Shown: positions 9,310 through 18,526 of the stretch, in pieces | Numbering within the stretch: position 1 is the first letter of the stretch | Layout: each line of letters begins with the position of its first letter | From: Parastagonospora avenae f. sp. tritici 18332-5 | Taxonomy: Eukaryota; Ascomycota; Dothideomycetes; Pleosporales; Phaeosphaeriaceae | DNA: 20,680 bases | NCBI GenBank assembly: GCA_022559985.1 | Contig: JAFJTR010000180.1 | Coordinates: forward strand, 1 to 20,680 | Direction of reading: 5' to 3' | The notes under the pieces: model-generated | Database searches by the model: none | Seen by the model: only the letters and a program-made list of their open reading frames with translations | Told to the model about the DNA's origin: nothing | Position numbers and translations under genes: made by a program

Positions 9310-9785
9310 GAGGGAGCTCGTACTTCCATACAACGAACCTTCAACATCTGGACTCCGACGCCCGCACGCCTAAATCGTCGTGGCCCCCGCATCTCATGGA
9401 AGAGGAGGCGAGGATACAGAGAGACAATAATGAAGTCAGAACGCAGGACGATCGAAGACAAGCGCTAAGTGAGTGTTTTATAACCCGCGAACTCTACCAG
9501 TACGTTCCGCTGAGGAAAGAGACGAACATACGACTTTTGAAGCTGGAACCGCCAGGCCAGGATTCAGACGTCATAGCCTGCTCGCTAGTAGAAGTTGAGC
9601 TGGGTAGTACCGAGAGATTTGCGGCGCTCTCTTATACCTGGGGAAGTCCTTTCCCACCTACTATCGATTCTGTCGAGCACGGGTATAAACAAATAACACC
9701 CATTTTGTGCAATGGCAATCGGATGCATGTCAAGCAGAACTTATACGACGCCCTGCGCAGACTCAGGGATAGGAAAAGGCCCGAA

Positions 9786-10141
9786 AATCACAGGCGCATT
9801 CCAACGGGATTGATCTTATTGCCGATGTGCAGACTGGAACTTTCTCCAAAGTAGAGGATACACTGCGACTAGGGGCTGACGTCAAGGCGCGCGACAGTTC
9901 TGGTCGAACGGCCTTACACCTCGCCGCGAAGTGGGGTCATCTTGACATGGCGAAAGCACTGGTGACGGCCGGAAGTGATATACATGCTCTCTGTGGACTC
10001 AACAAGAGGCCATTAGATTATGCCAAAGAGGGTAGAGGGCCTTACGTCGAGTCTGTCGCGAGTTTCCTTGAAGAAGAGCACAAAAGTGATCACGTGAGGC
10101 ATCGTGCGCACACATCTCTCCGTCTTGAGGTAACAGCGTTT
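9786..10141 (+). other. Ankyrin module inside the HET domain
   Basis: The frame reads GIDLIADVQTGTFSKVEDTL, RLGADVKARDSSGRTALHLA, AKWGHLDMAKALVTAGSDIH and LNKRPLDYAKEGRGPYVESV, i.e. about two to three ankyrin repeats. It sits exactly where typical HET domains pass directly from the LYDALRRLRD helix to the YFWVDAICIN strand. Downstream it is in frame with FEYFWVDA; upstream it is out of frame with RLRDRKRPEN by one indel. Confidence 0.75.
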
Positions 10142-10216
10142 GAATACTTCTGGGTCGATGCCGTAAGTTCTCACTGATTTCCATCGCAAACGCAGCAAAA
10201 CTGACGTGTGAACCAG

Positions 10217-11323
10217 ATATGCATTAATCAGGCCGACGAAATCGAAAAAGCAGCACAGGTTTCCATTATGGGCGATATATATCGAGCGTCCGATTGCGTC
10301 AACGTATGGCTTGGGCGGGAGTTTCACAACTACTTAGACAGTACTGAGTTATTGCTTCAGGGCGTGTGGCGGCTGGAGCAAGCAAGAGAAGGAGACACGC
10401 TGTCTGCCGATAGTCTTGAGCAATTGATCAACGATCCGGTCGCCACGTTCCGACAGATTGGAGACTCACGGATCAAGCGTGCTGCAATGGAATGGCTCAA
10501 TACGCTTGGAAGGGAAACGATCCGGGCGTGGTGTCGCCTGCCACATCTCTTCCACCGGACTTGGTTCGACAGAGCCTGGATACTCCAGGAGGTCCTTATG
10601 GCAAGGGACTTGACTATCGTTTGTGGGCGATACATCGTGCCATGGGATACATTCCTGCTCATGTCATCCGTCGTGGAGTGCTGCCAATCGCTGCTAGGCA
10701 CAGATGAAGCTCACACGATCTTCGCTTCTACTTTGTGGCATACGTGGTTCGGCACGGCACTTTCAGGTGGAATGTTAATGGTTCGCAACAAACCAGAGCG
10801 AGGCCATATTTCACCTCTTCGCTTGGCTCAGTGGCGAACAGAGTGCCAACGTGAAGGCAGACTGTCTATGGTGTCTGCTCTTTCCTTGAGTCGGAACCAG
10901 AAAGCTACAGATGCCAGAGACAAGGTATTCTGTGTACTTGCATTTTCACCCATTGAACGAAAGGATGATCAGGGTATTCAAAGCATCCGACCGGACTACT
11001 CGCTGTCTCTTGTATGGCTTTACATCGATGTCGCGAAGAGCCTTTTGGCTGTCTATGGACCATGTATCCTATCGTTGGGCGGACTAAGTAGTCGCTTGAC
11101 GAATACAAAGCTCCCAAGCTGGGTACCGGATTTAGACAGTCAGCTTACTTCTCGCCTTCGAGGTATCAATTTACGACAGCTACATCTGTCAGATATGAGC
11201 AAGGCTGGCCGCATCACAGGCTCGGCTGGAATGGAACTGCATGGAATGGACCGCGCAGCTAGTTGCACAAGGGCGGGAGATAAAAGCCACCTGTTCATAG
11301 ATCAGACGAAACAACACAATTAA
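10217..11323 (+). pseudogene. HET domain C-terminal part (second exon of the CVNH-HET locus)
   Basis: Starting after the intron acceptor at 10216, this frame is open for about 368 codons. It reads ICINQADEIEKAAQVSIMGD, IYRASDCVNVWLG, LPHLFHRTWFDRAWILQEVL, KATDARDKVFCVLAF and IRPDYSLSL, the usual order of HET landmarks. After LPSWVPDLDSQL the expected continuation of a full-length HET protein is lost and the frame ends in Gly/Lys-rich sequence at 11323. The retroelement begins close by, so the gene end may have been displaced by insertion. This half could be the only translatable part if the upstream frameshifts are real. Confidence 0.7.
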
Positions 11324-11814
11324 TTACTTTAATTATTAATTTTTATAAAGAACCTTGTCGGATCGTGAGTATCGGTAGGGACGTCGTCTGCTCAACACTG
11401 ACTGCCGAGCTGACTCGATCCTTCTTCGATCCTACTTCGGCCCGACTTGCGTCACGCTCAGGTATACTTTCGTAGCACCTACGTTCATAGATTAATCAAT
11501 ACCAATATACTAGTCACTAGAAGAACCTCGTTGTCGTTATTCACCCGTACGATCGTACAAGGCCTACTAACACTGATCAGTGATTGCATGGCAGTCACAG
11601 ACAGTTAGGTTAGAAGAGACAGACCTATAACCCTGCGCGTTCCCTAGATCGCCTATATCAGCGGCGGAGTTATCTGTGCTAAGTTCACTGTTAGCTGTAT
11701 CAGGCGTCTCATTCAGCTTAAGACCGACCGTTGCAGCCGTATCAGAGCGTTCCAAGACGCAGTCTATACACGCACCGACCCCTATCTAGTCGCCGCTTAA
11801 CCTGTGTATAACCT
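11324..11814. other. AT-rich junction and probable 5' end of the outer Copia element
   Basis: No gene is present. 11324-11355 is very AT-rich. A TGTCGG at 11356 and a CAGACA ending at 11603 could bound an LTR of about 248 bp, but the 3' partner is outside the window, so the LTR and any target duplication cannot be confirmed. The rest is leader sequence before gag. Confidence 0.35.
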
Positions 11815-11926
11815 ATGACCACTGACGAGTCCCTGGCGAACACAGCCAGCACAGCACACGTTAACAACCTACGACTACTGACGCACCACTGGCGACTATA
11901 GCCAGCACAGCACGCGTCAACAACAT
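11815..11926 (+). repeat. Two-copy 56-bp tandem duplication at the gag start
   Basis: The segments starting at 11815 (ATGACCACTGAC) and 11871 (ACGACTACTGAC) match at about 44 of 56 positions. The period is not a multiple of three, so the ATG in copy 1 is out of frame with gag, whereas copy 2 is in frame but has ACG instead of ATG. Confidence 0.7.
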
Positions 11927-13285
11927 AATAGCAGACGAAACGGCAAGCAGCAATAGAGGCTGTACGCTTACACGAGAGGAGTTGCTAGGAACTACCAACC
12001 TAAAGGCAAGAGAGTGGCGTCACGTTAATCCAGAGATCTGGGACGACGAGATCGAAGCTCCAGACGACGAGGTAGACGCAACGGCAGCAACAACGTACAT
12101 CGCGCGCGCGATCGCAGACTACACAGACCGGCTCACAGCAGACGCAGAGCTCTTTAGTAAGTTCTACTAGGACTTTAAAGGCTGGACTAAAGCTATGTTT
12201 ATGCGCGCATATGCGACATACACTAAGGAACTAAAGTGAATCCTCCGCTTTAAGGGCGTGTACACTAGTCGTGTCAACATGCCGCTAAGCAAAGCCGTGG
12301 CCAGACTACTGCGCAAGGAGGATTGTCCGAGATAGCCGGACGATCAGTTCTAATCTACTGCCTTTGACGAGCAGTTAGCTGCGTACATGCTACAACAGCG
12401 AAGGCTACTAGGACAGCACACTACGGGATCAGTACAACCTACAAACGTAGGGACAGCAAGTCAAGCGCAGAGCCAAACCTCAGTAAGCGCAAGAGACTAA
12501 GATGCAGAGGATTAACAAGCCGATGTCTAAGACGAGACCCGCAGCCGTACTTAGGTCAGCTAACAACTAGCGCAAGGACAAAAATAAGCAGAGCCGCTTA
12601 TAGAGACAATTAAACGGACACTATAGGCAGATAAGCGACACTAGACAGACTGAAGACATTAAAGTCATTAACCTCGCTTAACGTACAACAACTTTGACAG
12701 ATTTTGAGAATACACGCCAGCATATCCACAACGCCCAAAGGGACTAAGCGTCCCTTCGATCATACCTTCAGGCAATACAGACCCCTACAAGGCAGTTCCA
12801 CCGATCGAGTTCGGCAATGAGAAACTAGATCCTTAGAAAATCAATATCTTCACAAAGATGTAGGACCGTGAGAAGAAGTATACAGGGAAGCCGTACGACC
12901 TCCTAGATAATAAACTGAAGATCTTCTACAGCATCTGCTATCACGCAGACATCTAGCCAGACTAATTCTATGCAGTCTTTCCGCGGATCCTGGACGGACG
13001 TGCGCAAGACTACTACCTCTACTTTGTTAATTAGCAAACAGATACATTCTTAATAGTGTACACGAAGCTTAAGAACTACTTTAACATAGACGTTAACTAC
13101 AGTTACTATTACGCAGACTAGACGACGATATCCTTTGCTAAAGTCCGCAGGGAGAACCCTAACAAGACGCTCTATAAGGTCCTTAACAATATGCTAGATA
13201 AGCTTTAGCTATGTCAGAGAGCGCTTAGCTAGCAGTACATGGGCGAATATGCGCTCTGTACGACGGTAATCACAGCATGTCAAGG
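11871..13285 (+). pseudogene. Outer element gag, 5' part
   Basis: This is the capsid-precursor region. The in-frame N-terminal part includes REELLGTTNLKAREW, NPEIWDDEIEAPDDE and AIADYTDRLTADAELFSKFY; the core from about 12780 reads DPYKAVPPIEFGNEKLD, YDLLDNKLKIFYSICYHAD, FYAVFPRILDGRAQDYYLYF, TLYKVLNNMLDKL, CQRALS and TTVITACQG. The last segments match gag of fungal Copia elements. Stops interrupt it every 10-40 codons (for example KFY, stop, DFKGW). The frame resumes at 18522 with QGVKEFAMALYRPSLECE. Confidence 0.8.
13281..13285 (+). repeat. Target-site duplication, left copy
   Basis: CAAGG directly precedes the 5' LTR of the inner element. The same five bases directly follow its 3' LTR at 18522-18526. 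Confidence 0.93.
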
Positions 13286-13502
13286 TGTCAGATATGTCGC
13301 GTATTAGAGGACTAGTTGCTGTCAGATAGCTGGTGTTGGGTGTCATCATCTTCACGACTAGGAATAGTTAAGTAACACAAAGCTCGGGTGTAACACCACA
13401 AACAAAAACCAGAACACGTAGCAGAAGACAAGAGCACAGTATAATTAATTAAGTCATTACACTTTAACCTAGGTCTATCTACTAAACCTATTTAATCTGA
13501 CA
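13286..13502 (+). repeat. 5' LTR of inner Copia element (217 bp)
   Basis: Starts TGTCAGAT and ends ATCTGACA, a perfect 8-bp terminal inverted repeat. It aligns without gaps over 217 bp to the 3' LTR with 16 differences, all transitions in CpA/TpA or TpG/TpA context. Ten of the sites carry the mutated TpA in this copy. Confidence 0.96.
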
Positions 13503-13513
13503 ATTAAGAGTCT
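13503..13513 (+). other. Candidate primer-binding site (internal tRNA-Lys type)
   Basis: ATTAAGAGTCT starts at the first base after the 5' LTR. It does not begin with TGG, as a site for a tRNA 3' end would. It contains TT-AAG-AG, the complement of an anticodon loop CT-CTT-AA, so it would pair with the anticodon arm of tRNA-Lys(CUU). Use of an internal tRNA cut as primer is known for Drosophila copia (initiator Met tRNA). Confidence 0.45.
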
Positions 13514-13536
13514 TACTGCCCCTACGAAGCGAAATT

Positions 13537-14780
13537 ATAACGCACTAACACCTATAAGACCCAACAGTTACTCTGCAGGATTAAACTAACTACACTGGAT
13601 GGATTGCGCAGCTGCAAGCGCGCTGCCTTGTGCATAATATATAGGACAAGATTAGCCTAGACTTAGTAGAGCTGTTGCTGAACAAACCGGTGCTAATAAG
13701 AGTACCTATAATTGCTAACTACACACTAGCAGCAAATGTGAACGTACTAATGCGACAGTCTGACCTGTTAACAACAGGATAGAAGGCACTTAAGGAAGAC
13801 CTAGAGTACTATAAGATACTTATCGAACAATACAAAGGAGATCGCCACGAGTTTAAGAAGGAACAATCGAGCCTCTAACAAATCGTCGCGTTCATTTAGT
13901 CGACTGTCTCCCTGCATCTACTCCGAACGTGCTGCCTACTAAAGCAACTACTACGCTAGTGGATCACTAATCTAAAATTAACAGTTAGTGTTGACGAACA
14001 AATTGAGCAAGAACGAGCCTGTAATTGCTACTAAGCTTCCCTTAAGCTAATAAGGAGCGCGACAAATTAGGACACCTAGTTGTCTGAATACGACTAAGCA
14101 GCAACTAAAGCAGAAACGTACAAGGTCGCTAAGTTAACATAAATTAACGCAATTATAAAAGACTTCCTGCATGCTGTAAACAAAGTCACGCTAATATAGT
14201 CTATAAACTTTCAGGATAATAGTAGATTAACAGCTAGCATGACTAGGAAAGAGATAATAAAACGTTTCTAAGAATATATAGTTGCAAATTATCCTCTTAG
14301 AATAGGGAAACACAAGGCTGCATACGCAGTTAATGACGCATTATTTCTCGCTGGTGGTGAATCCAACTAGAGCACTAAAGGGGACGCCTAACATGCTGAA
14401 AGCGCGCTATCTAAGAACTAGGGAAGACCTCGTTAACAACGACTAACCAGTAAGAACAATGCTAGGTCAAAGCGGCTATCAGAACATGAGCCTGCTAAAG
14501 CTGAAGGCACAAAATGCCCTGCTTGCTCACAGCGCCACAGACTAAAGGATTGCTACTATTTAAATCCTGACTAAGCTCCGGACTAGTGGAAACCTAATGA
14601 AGCTATAACAGAGCTTATTAAATATAAACGTAAGCATAATACTGCGTTTCTAGGCATATTGCGAGGGCAAAGCCGACTGCGGTCCAATACGCCTACGGTG
14701 ACGAAACAGTCCCACACACTAACCTAAGAGACAATCGAGAGAGAATGACTTAAAGGCCGGCAAATCACGATCATTGCCGC
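13537..14780 (+). pseudogene. Inner element gag with zinc-knuckle-like motif
   Basis: First part of the single gag-pol frame. Segments such as NYTGWIAQLQARCLVHNI (from about 13588) match the start of fungal Copia gag proteins. A helical, charged middle follows, then CPACSQRHRLKDC (14515-14553), a CX2CX3HX4C knuckle one residue shorter than the standard CX2CX4HX4C. No ATG is present near the start; an ATA codon at 13537 is where a RIP-changed ATG could lie. Many TAG/TAA stops interrupt it. Confidence 0.75.
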
Positions 14781-16000
14781 TACCTTTATCGCCGCATTAT
14801 TTCGCGCGTCCTTCAGCGACTATCCGCTCAAGTTCTTATTTATCCTTAACTCCGGCTTAACATGCTATATTATAAACGATCCTGATCGCATACGCAACTT
14901 CTAACCGCCTTTATACAGAGACTTTATATAGGCTAGTAACACGAAGATATAGATTAAGGGATACGGCAGCATTGATCTAATCATGAGATGTCGGACAGGA
15001 GAAACAAACCTAGTACTGCATGACGTGGCTATCTGCCCCGATCTACACTGCAACCTAGTCTCCTTCCAACTACTTAGACAGATAGGAATTTAGTAGGAAA
15101 CAAAAGAAGACCTAACTATACTAAGGTACTAAGATAGCATAATTATTAGGAACCTTAGCAAGATACACAGTTAATAGGTAATCGAACACAACGTGTTGCT
15201 AGAAGCCACATACTACACGTATACGAATAACTCGCGAACGAAGCAATCCCCACAAAAGGCAACTGCACTGCTCTGGCACAAGCGACTCAGCTATCCAGGA
15301 CTAGCAGCCATTAAGCACCTAGTCTAGCAAGCTAAAGAGGTGCGTGTAAAGGGAGTTACTACAGTCTAATGCGACTTATGCGGCAGAGCTAAATTATAAC
15401 GACAAATCAGCTAAGCTCTACAAAACAATAACGAAGGACTAGGAGAGAGGCTGACTATCGATTTCTACTCTTACGAGACGAGTATAATAAAGGAGAAGAG
15501 CTAAATGCTAGTTACAGATAAGTTCTTAGGACTGCAATAGGACCTCTACTTTACTAATAACAGGACAGTAAGCTCTATCATTAAGAAGCTATTAAACTTC
15601 TTCCTCTTTCTTAAAAATCATTATAACATCACAGTTAAGGTTATTAAGGCTGATAATAAGATCACGACAGTTAAATTATAAGTCGAGAGCTAGTTAGCAT
15701 TAATAGGAGTCATCGTTAAGCCTTTAGCACTGGATACCTAAGCTTAAAATAGTGGCGCTGAACGCTTAGGGGGAATAAACAAGGAGAAGTCACGCGCAAT
15801 GCGACTTGATGCTAACTTACCCTAGGAACTATAGTCAGAAATCACAAGAGCGGGAGTGTACCTGTACAACTAAACACTAAACTACGCTAACAACTAGAAG
15901 ACTCTATACGAGATCTTCTTTATACATATTGCTTTTAATAATAGAATAGTGACATTACTTTAAAAACTAAACCTTACCTACCTTAAGGCATATAGGTGCA
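14781..16000 (+). pseudogene. Inner element protease and integrase
   Basis: Protease: FLFILNSGLTCYIIND, where the catalytic Asp of the normal D-S/T-G triad is Asn (AAC, 14848-14850). Pre-integrase zinc region: LLWHKRLSYPGLAAIKHL (from 15268) and CDLCGRAK (from 15370). Integrase core: Asp in TIDFYSY (15460), Asp in VIKADNK (15652) and Glu in SGAERLGG (15760). The last two are separated by 35 residues, the D,D(35)E pattern. The frame is the same as gag; stops are frequent. Confidence 0.85.
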
Positions 16001-16011
16001 AAGCGTTTGCA

Positions 16012-18267
16012 ATGAGCAGTAACACCTATAGAGGCATATTAAGACTTCAACGCCTTGACCCTAAAGCATGGATTAGATACCTTGTAGGATACCGATCATT
16101 AAACATCTACCGCATCTGGATCCTATCGCTCAGTAAAGTTATTAGCACCTGCAATATAGTATTTGACGAGCAAACTATCTTTAATAGCACAATTAAGGAC
16201 CTTATAGATAACCTCATGCACAATACTCTTAAAGAGATAGCTACTCATGTAAGGACTATTGAACTGCCCACTCTGAGCATCAATCCGGAGACTGACTCGT
16301 TCTACGAGGATGAGCCTACCGAGGATTAAACAAATCCCCGGGACGAAGTAGACCCACTAGGCTACTATCAAGGCAGGAAGATCAGGGATCAATACCCGAC
16401 TCCTCCATCTACACCGCCACCAGCAGCACTGCTCGCAGGACTAATGGCCGGACACATGGATTCGATACCACACGGATTATCCACAAAAATGACACCACAA
16501 GGGTCATCTAAAACTATCCCATGGGCAGCAGCCTTCATGGCAGGAGCTTAAGCCAGGAGAGTTAGGAAGTACAGAGGAGAAATAATGGACAAGGCCAAAA
16601 TGCAAAGGATGCTCGCTAAAGGCTTGAAGCCCCATTACAGCCAGCTTCCACCTCCACTAACCTGCTGAACTAAGCTTAAGACTTATCTAATAGGGGAACT
16701 GTTTAAAGAAGCAGAGCAGGCCTACCTACAGAGTCACAAACAGATAAAATCTTAGAGAGAAGTACTCCTTAAATTAATCAAACTAACAGGCTAACAGATC
16801 TTAGACTGCATATAGGTGTACACGTACAAACTTAACAAACATTACTAGTTTATTAAGTGTAAGGCACGACTAGTTGTCTGAGGCGATTAACAGCGAAACA
16901 TTACATCGCAGGACACATACGCTGCTACGTTAGCGAGCCGCTTGCTTAGGATGCTTATGGCTATTGCAGCTAAGCATGACCTTAAGCTTAAACAATACGA
17001 TGTAACTAACGCGTTTGTTCATGCGACAATAGACCGAGAGATATACATGCGGATGCCCCGAGGCTACGAGAAGAAAGGGACGATCCTTCGAGTCCAGAAG
17101 GCACTATACGGTCTGCGCATTTCACCCCTGCTATGGCAGAAGGAGTTTACATTAACCCTTAAGGCTCTAGGCTTTACGACAGTCCTGCACGAGCCATGCT
17201 GTATAATTAAAGACGGCATTATCATTTTCTTCTACGTAGATGATATTATCGTCGCGTACGATAAACAATATACTAAAGAAGCAGACTATGCAGTTAAGCT
17301 TCTCTAGGAAAAATATACTATAACCGGGGGGCATAATCTCCAATAGTTCCTAGGCGTGGAGGTCATCCGACAACGAGACTAGCGCCTTATACATCTATCC
17401 CAGTCAGCGTACATTGACAAGATACGCCGCCTTGCTGATTAAACCGACGGAAGGCACGACACCCTAATGGCACCTATCGAGATGAAGCCACGACACGATC
17501 TAGCTGCTCTATCCGAGATTAACCGATACTAACGAAAAATTAGATCTCTACTATTTGCCGCAGTGACTACGCGACCTAACATCGCTTTTGCTACATCACG
17601 ACTTGCTTAGTTCCTATTAAACCTAAGCACTAAACATTAAAACGCTGCTAACTAGGTTTTACTGTACCTTGCAGACACCAGATCTAGGGCGCTACAACTT
17701 GGAGGAGAAGACCACCTCTAAGTAGCTAGTGACGCCTCCTTCGCCGATAACACGCTGGACAGGAAGAGTTTACAAGGCTACGCTATTAAGCTTTTTAGTG
17801 GACTTATTGCATAGAGAGCAAGCAAGCAAGACACTGTCACCACATTAACGACAGAGGCAGAACTTCTTGCCCTGTCCCAAGTCGCTAAAGAAGCGATATT
17901 TACCTCACAACTACTCTATAAGCTAAACATTAAGCTCCTACAATCTACAATTACTATTTAATGCAACAACGCCTAAACTATCTAGCTAGTCACTAAGGAG
18001 ATATCTAAACTTTAGACTAAGCTTCGCCATGTTGACATTTACAACCACTAGCTTAGACAAGAGATTTCTACCGGCAAAATTGCAGTAGAGTACGTTTAAT
18101 TAGCAGAAATAATTGCTAACAGGTTCACTAAGGCCCTCCCAGTAAACAAATAGAACAGCTTTCTCCATTAGATTAGACTAGTAGAGGTAATCTATAAAGA
18201 GGTAGCAAATAAAGCGCTACTTAATAAGATTTAAGAGCAACTTAAAGGCCTTATACTTAACAACTAA
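16012..18267 (+). pseudogene. Inner element reverse transcriptase and RNase H
   Basis: The integrase tail (16012-16329, open for 105 codons) includes KAWIRYLVGYRSLNIYRIW and VFDEQTIF. Reverse transcriptase is open from 16942 to 17307: LKLKQYDVTNAFVHATID (Asp at 16999), EIYMRMPRGYEKKG, RVQKALYGLRISPLLWQ and the YVDD motif (17233-17244). RNase H has VASDASFAD (Asp 17731), DRKSLQGYAIKLF and TTEAELLALSQVAKEAI (Glu 17854), then a C-terminal tail ending at TAA 18265-18267. The catalytic residues of RT and RNase H survive; inactivation comes from surrounding stops. Confidence 0.9.
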
Positions 18268-18295
18268 GTGTCCTAGCTTGCACATCGTCTAAGCT

Positions 18296-18302
18296 GAAGA
18301 GG
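18296..18302 (+). other. Polypurine tract of inner element
   Basis: GAAGAGG followed by TA and then the 3' LTR at 18305. Short, but in the expected place for plus-strand priming. Confidence 0.5.
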
Positions 18303-18304
18303 TA

Positions 18305-18521
18305 TGTCAGATATGTCGCGTATTAGAGGACTAGTTGCTGTCAGATAGCTAGTGTTAGGTGTCATCATCTTCACGACTAGGAATAGTTAAGTAATATAAA
18401 GCTCGGGTGTGACACTACAAACAAAAACTAGAACACGTAGCAGAAGACAAGAGCACAGCACAATCAATCAAGTCATCACACTTCAACCTAGGTCCATCCA
18501 CTGAACCTATTTAATCTGACA
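18305..18521 (+). repeat. 3' LTR of inner Copia element (217 bp)
   Basis: Same length and same TGTCAGAT/ATCTGACA ends as the 5' copy. Six of the 16 differing sites carry the mutated TpA here, mostly in the first half, whereas the 5' copy is mutated mostly in its second half. Confidence 0.96.
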
Positions 18522-18526
18522 CAAGG
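18522..18526 (+). repeat. Target-site duplication, right copy
   Basis: CAAGG directly after the 3' LTR, identical to 13281-13285. Removing the inner element and one copy makes the outer gag frame continuous. Confidence 0.93.

Larger units (their letters stand above)
8659..11323 (+). pseudogene. CVNH-HET protein with internal ankyrin module, frameshifted
   Basis: Order of parts: two tandem CVNH domains (8722-9309), a charged linker (9310-9485), the HET N-terminal part (about 9486-9785; YQYVPLRKETNIRLLKLEPP, FAALSYTWGSPFPP, NLYDALRRLRD), an ankyrin module (about 9786-10141), WVDA, a 54-nt intron (10163-10216, GTAAGT, CTGAC branch, CCAG), then ICINQADEIEKAAQ and the rest of HET to 11323. The frame changes near 8877, near 9062 and between 9786 and 9815. 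No GT..AG intron spans these points, so they look like single-base indels. One open frame joins the last CVNH half to the HET start (9068-9854), so the fusion is real in the sequence. No ATG can be chosen with confidence. The C-terminal 50 residues after SWVPDLDSQL do not look like the family. It may be a dying gene or contain assembly errors. Confidence 0.7.
13286..18521 (+). mobile_element. Inner Ty1/Copia retrotransposon, complete, RIP-inactivated
   Basis: 5236 bp from LTR to LTR, with a CAAGG target duplication on both sides, 217-bp LTRs, a candidate primer-binding site touching the 5' LTR, one gag-pol frame (about 13537-18267) and a purine tract before the 3' LTR. Domain order is gag, zinc knuckle, protease, integrase, reverse transcriptase, RNase H, which defines Copia rather than Gypsy. 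About 70 in-frame stops and no frameshifts show it is dead by point mutation. It landed in gag of the outer Copia element. Confidence 0.96.

Noticed and set aside
9150..9461. Minus-strand frame over the CVNH modules
   Set aside because: The plus strand encodes clear CVNH motifs.
11356..11603. 5' LTR of the outer element by TGTC..GACA ends
   Set aside because: Four-base ends are too weak; no second LTR in the window and no primer site directly after it, so it is noted only as a candidate in the junction entry.
13537..18267. Alternative reading of TAG/TAA as recoded sense codons
   Set aside because: Stops are as dense in both retroelements as expected from CpA-to-TpA change, the LTRs show the same change outside coding sequence, and nearby cellular genes use normal stops.
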